A DNA stretch of 64,000 bases from UBA4416 sp040387555 (GTDB lineage Bacteria; Bacteroidota; Bacteroidia; B-17B0; Aurantibacillaceae): the NCBI GenBank assembly GCA_040387555.1, contig JAZKDO010000008.1:114368-178367 (forward strand). Reading direction: 5' to 3'. The position numbers and the translations under genes are program-made. The notes beneath the pieces are model-generated. The model was not told where the DNA came from. It worked only from the letters and a program-made list of their open reading frames with translations, and did no database searches. This document shows, piece by piece, positions 53,468-61,509 of this stretch (the stretch's first letter is position 1; each line of letters begins with the position of its first letter).

Positions 53468-54541
53468 TTATTTAGTACAATAAGATTCTATTTGTTTAAC
53501 ACGGCACTGGTAAATATCATTTCCAGATTTTAATTCTTCTAAATAACCGTCGATTGTAAATCGAATTGTTTCTTCAAAATTTAATTTTGGCTTCCATCCA
53601 AGTTGATTTACTGCTTTTGTAATATCCAATTTCAATAATCCTGCCTCGTGCAGTTTTTCAGAAGAAACAGTAGAATCAATTTTAATTACCGGGACTATTT
53701 TTTTTACTTCAGCCACTACATCTCCTACGGTATAATTTTCAAAAGCTGCCGGACCAAAATTCCAACCTCCTGAAAATGATTTACCATTAGCCCATAATTT
53801 TTCTCCTAATTTTAAATAGCCAAATAAAGGTTCAAGAACAAATTGCCAAGGCCTAACTGACCCAGGGTTACGAATAACAGAAGTTTGATCTGATTCATAA
53901 GCTCTGATCATATCCGGAATAATTCGGTTATCCGCCCAATCGCCACCACCAATCACATTTCCTGCCCTACCAGATGCCACGTGAGCTTTTCCTTCTTTGT
54001 TAAAAAAAGATTTTATATATGAATTTGTAATTATTTCAGAGCATCCTTTTGAAGCACTGTAAGGGTCATCTCCTCCCATTGCATCATTCTCGCGATAACC
54101 CCACATCCACTCATTATTCTGATAACATTTATCCGTTGTAACATTAACAGCAACTTTAACTGAAGGACAATTTCTTACTGCTTCAAAAAAATTTACTGTT
54201 CCCATCAAATTAGTTTCAAAATTATAATGAGGATTATTATAAGATTCAATGACTAAAGGCTGAGCGGCCAAATGAAATGCAATATCAGGTTGTACTTCCT
54301 GAAAATATTTATGAAGAAGCTCCAAATTTCTGATGTCACCATCAATATGCTTGATCTTACTGGCAAGATCAGTAGATATAAAATTATCTTTATGAGTTAA
54401 AGCTGGTAAGGCATAACCATGTACATCAGCGCCTAACTCCTTTAACCAGATACAAAGCCATGATCCTTTAAAACCGGTATCTCCGGTTATTAAAACTTTC
54501 TTTCCTTTATATATTCCTGAAAATAAATCAGATTTATTCAT
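53468..54541 (-). CDS. rfbG: CDP-glucose 4,6-dehydratase
   Basis: Extended SDR enzyme that makes CDP-4-keto-6-deoxyglucose from CDP-glucose. It shows the NAD-binding loop ITGDTGFKGSWLCIW, LAAQPLVIESY, NVTTDKCYQN and the YxxxK catalytic pair (DPYSASKG). About 357 residues from the chosen start. An upstream ATG at 54565 lies inside rfbF; the start at 54541 (MNKSDLFSG) follows the rfbF stop by a few bases and is preferred. Gene order rfbF-rfbG-rfbH is the classical one. Confidence 0.94.
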   Translation of the reverse strand: MNKSDLFSGIYKGKKVLITGDTGFKGSWLCIWLKELGADVHGYALPALTHKDNFISTDLASKIKHIDGDIRNLELLHKYFQEVQPDIAFHLAAQPLVIESYNNPHYNFETNLMGTVNFFEAVRNCPSVKVAVNVTTDKCYQNNEWMWGYRENDAMGGDDPYSASKGCSEIITNSYIKSFFNKEGKAHVASGRAGNVIGGGDWADNRIIPDMIRAYESDQTSVIRNPGSVRPWQFVLEPLFGYLKLGEKLWANGKSFSGGWNFGPAAFENYTVGDVVAEVKKIVPVIKIDSTVSSEKLHEAGLLKLDITKAVNQLGWKPKLNFEETIRFTIDGYLEELKSGNDIYQCRVKQIESYCTK

Positions 54542-54546
54542 ACTCT

Positions 54547-55326
54547 TTAATTCCAGATTTTCCAATCAGCAGTGCCACTTTGCCAATGAGCTTCTAATTC
54601 AATCTTATCACGAATAGCATCCATACACTTCCAGAAACCATTATGTTTAAAAGCAGATAATTGTCCTGAACTTGCTATTTCTAATAACGGCTTTTTCTCC
54701 CATTGCACTTCATCCATATCACCTTCTAAATATTTAAATATTCCTGGTTCAAGAACAAAAAAACCACCATTAATCCAAACGCCATCACCAATAGGCTTTT
54801 CCTGAAAAGATTTTACTAATCCATTAACGTCTGTTTCTAAATTTCCAAATCTTCCTGGCAACTGAATTGAAGTTAAAGTAGCGAGTTTTCCTGATTTTTT
54901 ATGGAATTCAATAAGAGCTTTAATATCAATATTTGCTACACCATCTCCATAAGTTAACATGAAAGGCTCATCACCTAAATACTTTTGAATCTTTTTAATT
55001 CGGCCAGCAGTGTTAGTATTAATTCCTGTATCAACTAGAGTTACTTTCCAGTTTTCTGATGCTGAATTATGAATTTCCATTTTGTTTGACGCCAAATCGA
55101 ATGTCACATCTGATTGATGCAAAAAATAGTTAGCAAAATACTCCTTAATTACGTATCCCTTATAACCACAACAAATTACAAATTCATTGAATCCAAAAGA
55201 GCTGTATATTTTCATAATATGCCACAAGATAGGCTTCCCACCGATTTCAACCATTGGTTTTGGCCTGATATCAGTTTCTTCGGATAAACGAGTCCCAAGC
55301 CCACCGGCTAATATAACAACTTTCAT
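54547..55326 (-). CDS. rfbF: Glucose-1-phosphate cytidylyltransferase
   Basis: Makes CDP-glucose from glucose-1-phosphate and CTP, the first step of the CDP-sugar branch. The nucleotidyltransferase signature ILAGGLGTRLSEET, then RPKPMVEIGGKPIL, and LTYGDGVANI are intact. Length 259 matches the family. It is the first gene of the minus-strand operon rfbF-rfbG-rfbH-kinase-regulator. The 182 bases upstream contain no other gene. Confidence 0.95.
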   Translation of the reverse strand: MKVVILAGGLGTRLSEETDIRPKPMVEIGGKPILWHIMKIYSSFGFNEFVICCGYKGYVIKEYFANYFLHQSDVTFDLASNKMEIHNSASENWKVTLVDTGINTNTAGRIKKIQKYLGDEPFMLTYGDGVANIDIKALIEFHKKSGKLATLTSIQLPGRFGNLETDVNGLVKSFQEKPIGDGVWINGGFFVLEPGIFKYLEGDMDEVQWEKKPLLEIASSGQLSAFKHNGFWKCMDAIRDKIELEAHWQSGTADWKIWN

Positions 55327-55508
55327 TTTTTAATTATTTACTATATAATTGCCATTGGCATATTCATCAAATATTATACTAAAAAAATGATGCTACTTGG
55401 CACTAATTTTAGCTATTAATTGCTCTAAAAGTATAACAAATTAAGCAATAAATAAAATAAAAAAGAATAGATTTAAAGCAATACAATGGTACACGCCAAA
55501 CAAAACAG
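55327..55508. other. Intergenic upstream of rfbF, no gene seen
   Basis: 182 bases, AT-rich, with no frame or RNA motif recognised. On the minus strand it should carry the rfbF operon promoter. A TATAATATTTG-like sequence about 40 bases before the rfbF start resembles a -7 box but has one extra base. Confidence 0.4.
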
Positions 55509-56354
55509 TCAACTATAACATAATAGTTTTTTTTCAATTGAACCCCAGGTATTCATTGGTTCAAAGTCAACATAAGGATAGTAACCCAAATTCAGATCAA
55601 TACTATAATTGTTTTTAATCAAAAAATCTGAGATAAAATCTTTTAATTTTACCGGTTTACCACTACAACAATTAATAATTCCTAAGACCTTATTTTGAGT
55701 AGATATTTTAATGATATCGTTACCAATCTCAAGCGGCGATAAAAAATCTCTAATTTGCTCGCCTCCTGACATATTAAAAACTTTTTCTTTATTACTTATT
55801 GCCAACATTAATTGAGTATATAGGTTTTTACGTTCATAAATTTCGCCAAAAACATAGAATATTCTTATCCACTTAAAATTAAAACTATAAGTGTTAGTTA
55901 AACTAATAATGTATTCCATTAAGGCTAATTTAGCCTGTGGATAAGGCAAAATAGGTTCGCATGGTAAATTCTCATTAAGTTCACCTTCAACTAAACCATA
56001 TTCATAACAAGTCCCAATTCCATTAAAATCCTTAAGGCCATTGCTTATTAAATTAAAGACAAAAGCTTTATGTTTTTCTAAAATTAAATTGAGATGATCC
56101 ATATTTTTATAGTCATTTAATTTATCCCAAGCTAAATGAATAACAGTATCCGGTCGATGAAATAGCTCAAATAAATTTATTGATTGATCACTATTAATGT
56201 CGTATTGCACATATGTCACATCATTATAAAAATCCAATTCCTTCGCCTTTTGATTGTTCCGGGAAGTTGCAATTACTTGGTGACCCAATACTAATAGGCG
56301 TTTTATAATCAATCTGCCAAATGTTCCTGTTGCACCTGTAACTAAAACTTTCAT
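55509..56354 (-). CDS. NAD(P)-dependent sugar epimerase/reductase (possible CDP-3,6-dideoxyhexose branch)
   Basis: An extended SDR of 281 residues: VLVTGATGTFGRLIIKRLL glycine loop and a YxxxK pair (PYPQAK). It is shorter than many epimerases, close to RfbJ (CDP-abequose synthase) and AscF-like reductases that finish CDP-3,6-dideoxyhexoses, but the family cannot be fixed by eye. Its place beside rfbFGH and the cupin gene supports that reading. It is on the same strand, 90 bases downstream of the cupin gene. Confidence 0.75.
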   Translation of the reverse strand: MKVLVTGATGTFGRLIIKRLLVLGHQVIATSRNNQKAKELDFYNDVTYVQYDINSDQSINLFELFHRPDTVIHLAWDKLNDYKNMDHLNLILEKHKAFVFNLISNGLKDFNGIGTCYEYGLVEGELNENLPCEPILPYPQAKLALMEYIISLTNTYSFNFKWIRIFYVFGEIYERKNLYTQLMLAISNKEKVFNMSGGEQIRDFLSPLEIGNDIIKISTQNKVLGIINCCSGKPVKLKDFISDFLIKNNYSIDLNLGYYPYVDFEPMNTWGSIEKKLLCYS

Positions 56355-56444
56355 ATATTGGTTTTTTATCTACCTAGACTAGCATGCCGAGACTTTGCAT
56401 GTAAGCTCATAAGAATATCTGTATTATGCGTTAAGCACTTTAAA

Positions 56445-56990
56445 TTAACTAAATGGTGTTATAAATTTTTCAAAAGAAATAAAATTTTCATCTCTAGCAG
56501 AAATTATTGGATTTTCTATTTCGTTAGCAAAACTAAAGGATTTATAAGATATTCCTGAATCACATATCGGATCATAAACCTTTGAAACTTTATATTGCAT
56601 GATCGCATTTTCGGATTTTACATAAAACCCATGAGCTAAACCAATAGGTATAAAAACAATTGAGGGCGTATCACTGTTTAATTCAAACGACTCGCAAACT
56701 CCATAAGTAGGAGACTTTAATCTTAAATCTACAACATAATCAGTTACTTTTCCTGAAACGCAAAACACCATTTTTTCAAGTTCCATTGGTGGGTTTTGAA
56801 AATGTAAACCCCTAAATACATTTTTTTTAGAGTAAGTAAAATATTCCTCTGCAACATTCATATTTATCCCTAATTCTTTGAAAAAAATTTCATGAAAATT
56901 TTTTGTAAAACCTCCCCTATTGTCAATTATTTGATTAAAAACAATCTGATAGCAGCCATTTATTTTTGACTTAATTACTTTAAAAATCAT
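56445..56990 (-). CDS. RmlC-like nucleotide-sugar 3,5-epimerase (cupin)
   Basis: A 181-residue cupin of the RmlC family, whose members epimerise C-3 and C-5 of 4-keto-6-deoxy sugar nucleotides. DNRGGFTKNF, the catalytic-His segment NVFRGLHFQNPP, the FIPIGLAHGFYV strand and YKVSKVYDP with the Tyr acid are visible. In the Yersinia ascarylose pathway an enzyme of this kind (AscE) acts on CDP-sugar, and rfbFGH sit next door here. dTDP-rhamnose genes are absent, so a CDP-linked role is likely but not proven. Confidence 0.85.
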   Translation of the reverse strand: MIFKVIKSKINGCYQIVFNQIIDNRGGFTKNFHEIFFKELGINMNVAEEYFTYSKKNVFRGLHFQNPPMELEKMVFCVSGKVTDYVVDLRLKSPTYGVCESFELNSDTPSIVFIPIGLAHGFYVKSENAIMQYKVSKVYDPICDSGISYKSFSFANEIENPIISARDENFISFEKFITPFS

Positions 56991-57049
56991 CTATTTATTT
57001 ATCTTTTATTAGTAGAAGTATTAATTTTTCGCATACTATAAATATATTA

Positions 57050-57057
57050 TATATTTG
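57050..57057 (+). promoter_or_regulatory. TAnnTTTG promoter box upstream of the GT2 gene
   Basis: TATATTTG, a full consensus match, lies 65 bases before the ATG at 57123. It is in a short divergent region shared with the cupin gene on the other strand. Confidence 0.5.
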
Positions 57058-57122
57058 TAACAACTTGCTTTTTTAGTTTTATTTTTAAAGTAATTAATTC
57101 AACATGAAAATCAATTTATTTA

Positions 57123-57947
57123 ATGAGTGAAATTAAAATAAGTGTTTGTATTCCAGTATTTAATGGCGAAAAATATATTGAGGAAGCTATCAATTCAGTT
57201 TTGAATCAAACATTTAAGGATTTTGAATTAATTATCGTTGATAATAAATCAACCGACTCTACTGTTAGCATAATTAAAAAATATACTGACCAAAGAATTA
57301 CTTTGATTCAAAATGATTCAAATATTGGATTAATACCGAATTGGAATAAATCCATGGAACACGCGAAAGGTGAATATATTAAAATTCTGCCTGCCGATGA
57401 CTATATCTATCCTGATTGCTTGCAATTACAATACGCAGTATTAGAACAGGATATTGATCATAAGATAAGTATGGTTTGTGGCCGAAGAAATATCATTAAC
57501 GATACTGGTAAAGTCCTATTCAATAGAGGATTCTGTAAATACCGACTAGAAATTAGTGGATTTGAAGCCATAAATAAAAATGTTAGATCAGGAGGCAATA
57601 TCATAGGAGAAGGAGGGGCCATACTTTTCAGAAAAGAGATTTTAAATAAAACAGGGCTATTTAATTCTGATATATTTTATGTTTTAGATTTAGATTTATG
57701 GTACAAAATATTACTTCATGGTAGATTATTTACTTTACCAAATATTGTAAGCGCTTTTCGCGTTTCAAGTGGCTCTGCCAGCGTTTTAGTAGTTAAAAAA
57801 CAAAGAGAAGATCTTTCAAATTTTATAAAAAAAATATACTTAAATAAAGAATATAAAGTAACTTGGCTTAATTGTAGAATTGGGCTTTTAAAGTCCAGCA
57901 TATTAACTTTAGCAAAGAAAATGCTGTATAAATATATTATCAAATAA
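57123..57947 (+). CDS. GT2 glycosyltransferase
   Basis: GT-A family 2 enzyme of 274 residues, closely similar in layout to the gene at 16697-17683. It has ISVCIPVFNGEKYIEEAINS, LIIVDNKSTDSTVSII and KILPADDYIYPDCLQLQ (acidic pair). It ends in a basic, hydrophobic tail (SILTLAKKMLYKYIIK). The next gene begins 16 bases later. This opens a plus-strand operon of four glycan genes. Confidence 0.88.
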   Translation: MSEIKISVCIPVFNGEKYIEEAINSVLNQTFKDFELIIVDNKSTDSTVSIIKKYTDQRITLIQNDSNIGLIPNWNKSMEHAKGEYIKILPADDYIYPDCLQLQYAVLEQDIDHKISMVCGRRNIINDTGKVLFNRGFCKYRLEISGFEAINKNVRSGGNIIGEGGAILFRKEILNKTGLFNSDIFYVLDLDLWYKILLHGRLFTLPNIVSAFRVSSGSASVLVVKKQREDLSNFIKKIYLNKEYKVTWLNCRIGLLKSSILTLAKKMLYKYIIK

Positions 57948-57963
57948 ATTTTGATACAAAAAT

Positions 57964-58890
57964 ATGAGTAAAAAAATTTCGATCATAGTTCCTATATATA
58001 ATTCAGCAAAATTCATGACCAATTTGCTTGAAGCTATTGATGAACAAAAAAATAAGTCAGATTGGAATTTAGAACTTATTTTAATAGATGATGGCAGTAA
58101 AGATAAAAGTTATAGTAAGATTGAAGAATTAGCTAAACGCTATACTTATATCAAAGGAATAAAGCTTTCCAGGAATTTTGGGCATCAAATTGCGGTTAAA
58201 ACAGGTTTAAGTTTTTGCACGGGTGATTATATTGCGATTATTGACGATGATTTACAGGATCCTCCATCTCTGTTACCAAACTTTTTTGAATATTTAGATA
58301 ATGGTTATGAAGTAGCCTATGGAGTTAGAAAAAAGAGAAAAGAATCTTTTTTAAAAAAATTAAGCTACAATAGTTTTTATAGGATTTTAAAAAAATTAAG
58401 TGATACAGATATTCCACTTGACAGCGGAGATTTTTGTGTAATGAAAAAAATTGTGGTTGACAATATGCTCAAACTACAAGAAAAAAGCCCTTTTTTAAGA
58501 GGAATAAGGGCATGGGTTGGATTTAATCAAATTGGGGTTGAATATGAACGCCAAGCACGAATTGATGGGGAATCAGGATATACATTAAAAAAATTACTTA
58601 AGATTGCAATGGATGGTATTTTCTCTTTTTCATCTGTGCCTATTAGAGTAATTACAATTTTAGGATTTATAGGGTTAGCATTCGCAATTAGTTATTCTAT
58701 TTATGTTATTACACAATATTTTATCAGTGGCATTCCTGTTCAAGGTTTTGCAACCTTAGCAATAATTATATCCTTTTTCAGTTCACTAACTTTAGTTTGT
58801 TTAGGAATTATCGGAGAATATATTGTCCGGATATATGAGGAAGTAAGAAACAGGCCATATACTGTGATTGATCAAATGGTTAATTTTTAG
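57964..58890 (+). CDS. GtrB/ArnC/DPM-like polyprenyl-phosphate glycosyltransferase
   Basis: A 308-residue GT2 with two C-terminal membrane helices (about 228-252 and 262-290). The segments KKISIIVPIYNSAKF, LILIDDGSKDKS, IIDDDLQDPP (metal and substrate acidic run) and SRNFGHQIAVKTGL match bactoprenol-linked sugar transferases. It makes undecaprenyl-phosphate-sugar, the donor of GT39-type membrane enzymes such as the one at 59825-61507. The two are in one operon, consistent with that pairing. Confidence 0.9.
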   Translation: MSKKISIIVPIYNSAKFMTNLLEAIDEQKNKSDWNLELILIDDGSKDKSYSKIEELAKRYTYIKGIKLSRNFGHQIAVKTGLSFCTGDYIAIIDDDLQDPPSLLPNFFEYLDNGYEVAYGVRKKRKESFLKKLSYNSFYRILKKLSDTDIPLDSGDFCVMKKIVVDNMLKLQEKSPFLRGIRAWVGFNQIGVEYERQARIDGESGYTLKKLLKIAMDGIFSFSSVPIRVITILGFIGLAFAISYSIYVITQYFISGIPVQGFATLAIIISFFSSLTLVCLGIIGEYIVRIYEEVRNRPYTVIDQMVNF

Positions 58891-58893
58891 AAT

Positions 58894-59814
58894 ATGAACG
58901 TTGCAGTAATTGGTTCTAATGGCTTCATAGGGTCTCATTTAACACAAAAACTATCTCAAGTACCCCATATTTCTATTTTTTTATTTGGAAGAAACGAATT
59001 CAGTATTTTTAAAAACAAATACCCTTATACACAATTAAATTTATCTGATACAAATCAGATTAAGGATAATTTTAAGAACATAGATGTAGTTTACTATTTA
59101 GCATCGGCAACAATACCATCTTCCAGTTGGGAAGATCCTACCAGCGAATTAGAAAAAAATCTATTACCCTTTATGATTTTTACTGAATGTGTATCAAAAC
59201 TTAATGTAAAAAAAATAATTTTTGTTTCAAGTGCCGGAACTATTTATGGGCCGAGTTCAGAAAAAGTTTTTGAATATTCTGATAAACAACCTTTTTCACC
59301 ATATGGAATTATAAAACTTACTATTGAACATTTCCTTAATTACTTTAAAGCTAAATACAATATTAATTATGACATATTTCGTGTATCCAATGTATATGGA
59401 GAAGGCCAGGATACTTCAAAAGGGCTAGGAATTATTAATACTTTTATTGAAAATATCTTGTCTAAAGGAGAGATACAAATATTTGGAAATGGAGAGAATA
59501 CCAGAAACTATGTATATGTAAAAGATGTTGCCGATTTATTATATTTTTCTTTGCTTTCAAATATAAATGAATCTAATATATACAATGTAGCTTCAAATGA
59601 CACTATAAGCATAAATCAATTAATAAGTATTTTAAATCAGGTTATTAAGGAAGACTTTAAAATAACTTATACCCGTAAAAGACAGAGCGATAATTCATTT
59701 ATTGATTTAGATAACACTAAAATACTAAAAAGTAATCCAGATTTTAAATTTACCAATATTAAAGATGGGATTACTCAAACCTATAATTATATTAAATCCA
59801 ATAAATTTCAGTAA
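58894..59814 (+). CDS. NAD-dependent nucleotide-sugar epimerase/dehydratase
   Basis: Extended SDR of 306 residues: VIGSNGFIGSHLTQKL, DVVYYLASATIPSS, FVSSAGTIYGPSS, and PYGIIKLTIE as the YxxxK pair. The overall form resembles UDP-glucose 4-epimerase and UDP-glucuronate decarboxylase relatives. The reaction is not certain. It lies three bases after the GtrB-like gene and ten bases before the GT39-like gene, so it probably supplies a precursor for this transfer. Confidence 0.85.
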   Translation: MNVAVIGSNGFIGSHLTQKLSQVPHISIFLFGRNEFSIFKNKYPYTQLNLSDTNQIKDNFKNIDVVYYLASATIPSSSWEDPTSELEKNLLPFMIFTECVSKLNVKKIIFVSSAGTIYGPSSEKVFEYSDKQPFSPYGIIKLTIEHFLNYFKAKYNINYDIFRVSNVYGEGQDTSKGLGIINTFIENILSKGEIQIFGNGENTRNYVYVKDVADLLYFSLLSNINESNIYNVASNDTISINQLISILNQVIKEDFKITYTRKRQSDNSFIDLDNTKILKSNPDFKFTNIKDGITQTYNYIKSNKFQ

Positions 59815-59824
59815 ATAAATATTT

Positions 59825-61507
59825 ATGAGTAAAAATAAAAAGCAAGAAAGCCAAGCTGTTATTGAACCTAATACCAATAATTTAACATTCAATATTAGCA
59901 ATTTCAAGTTTACCCTTGAGGAAAAAATATGTTTAGGATTACTACTCCTATTGATTTTAACCATTTATATAATTCGCTCTAATTTTTTATATATACCTTT
60001 TGAACGCGATGAAGGAATTTATGGATATTACGGGAAATTATTGTTAGAAGGTAAAATACCATATAAAGATTTTTATGAACAGAAATTTCCTGGGTTATTT
60101 TATTTTTATGCAACAATGGTTTATTTCTTTGGAGATACAGTAAAAGGCCTTCACACTGGTTTTATGTTTTTAAATATAATAACCATTATTCTAATTTATT
60201 TTTCTTCTAGAATATTATTTAACCCAATCTCAGGAATAATATCTGCTACCACATTTGCTTTTGTATCTTTAACTCCTGAATTAAGCGGCTTTACGGTTCA
60301 AGCCGAACACGGCGTATCGTTTTTTATAAGCGGAGGGCTATTGTTTTATGCGTTATATAATTCTCAAAAAAAGTGGCAATACAACTTTTTAATGGGAATA
60401 TTTTTCGGCTTTGCTATAATGACAAAAACCAGTGGTTTGTTTTTAGTATTATGGGGAGGTTCTATTATAATTATTGATTTTTTATTTTCCCATAATAAAA
60501 CTTTAAAAAGATTTATTATCCAAGTAAGTACATATTCAATTGGAGTTCTTCTAATAATCGGGTCATTTTTTTTACTGATATATATAAAAGGATCCTTTAA
60601 TGATATGATTTTCTGGACATATGAAATTCCCAAAAATTATGTAAGCAAAATACCTTTTGATGATGGGGTAAAATATTTCACATATAGTAAAAATGCTATA
60701 ATTCAAAATTATAAATTTTTCTGGTACCATAGTTTATTGGCGGTTATTCTGTGTTTACTAAAAACTATTAGTTGGAAACAAAAGTTTTTTTGTCTAACGC
60801 TACTAGTGTTTTCTTTTCTGACAATTGTTCCCGGTTTCTATTTTTATGGGCATTATTGGATTCAAACAATTCCCGGATTATCAATTGTAACTGGATTAAC
60901 CAGTTTTGCTATAATATCATTAATTAATAAATATCTTAAAATTGAGAATCTCAAATATGTATATCTCGGTATTTTTGCAATTTTAACCTATACTCATATT
61001 ACAAAACTTAAAAATTATTATTTTAAGCCTAATTATGAGCGTATTTTAAGAACCGTATACGGTAATAATCCTTTTCCGGAATCTATGGAAGTTGCTAATT
61101 GGATAAATTTAAATGCTAAACCCGAAGACAATATTGTTTTACTAGGATCTGAACCTCAAATTTATTTCTATACTAAAAAGAAATCGCCCTCAAGGCATGC
61201 ATATTTTGCTGCAATAGTTGATAATGTACCTCAACATAAAGAATGGCAAAGAGAATTTGTGAAGGATGTAGAAAAAGCAAAACCTAAATACTTAGTTTAC
61301 TTTAATCATCCAATTTCATTATTTGTTCAACCTAACACAGATAAGTATGTATTTGAATGGGCAAATAAGTATGTAAATGAAAATTTTCACTTAGTAGGGC
61401 TAGTTGATATGATTGAGGGACAACATGCTACGTACTTATGGAGAGAACAGATTAATAATTATAAACCTGTAGCTCAAAATGTTATATATGTGTACGAAAG
61501 GAATTGA
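59825..61507 (+). CDS. GT39-like membrane glycosyltransferase
   Basis: A 560-residue integral membrane protein of the GT-C fold with about 10-11 helices. The first periplasmic loop carries the family's acidic pair (Asp62, Glu63 in FERDEGIYGYYG) and a KDFYEQKFPG segment. A soluble C-terminal part of about 160 residues follows the helices. GT39/ArnT-like enzymes transfer a sugar from polyprenyl phosphate to an acceptor at the outer face of the inner membrane. The donor would come from the GtrB-like gene. It ends two bases from the convergent gene. Confidence 0.85.
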   Translation: MSKNKKQESQAVIEPNTNNLTFNISNFKFTLEEKICLGLLLLLILTIYIIRSNFLYIPFERDEGIYGYYGKLLLEGKIPYKDFYEQKFPGLFYFYATMVYFFGDTVKGLHTGFMFLNIITIILIYFSSRILFNPISGIISATTFAFVSLTPELSGFTVQAEHGVSFFISGGLLFYALYNSQKKWQYNFLMGIFFGFAIMTKTSGLFLVLWGGSIIIIDFLFSHNKTLKRFIIQVSTYSIGVLLIIGSFFLLIYIKGSFNDMIFWTYEIPKNYVSKIPFDDGVKYFTYSKNAIIQNYKFFWYHSLLAVILCLLKTISWKQKFFCLTLLVFSFLTIVPGFYFYGHYWIQTIPGLSIVTGLTSFAIISLINKYLKIENLKYVYLGIFAILTYTHITKLKNYYFKPNYERILRTVYGNNPFPESMEVANWINLNAKPEDNIVLLGSEPQIYFYTKKKSPSRHAYFAAIVDNVPQHKEWQREFVKDVEKAKPKYLVYFNHPISLFVQPNTDKYVFEWANKYVNENFHLVGLVDMIEGQHATYLWREQINNYKPVAQNVIYVYERN

Positions 61508-61509
61508 GC

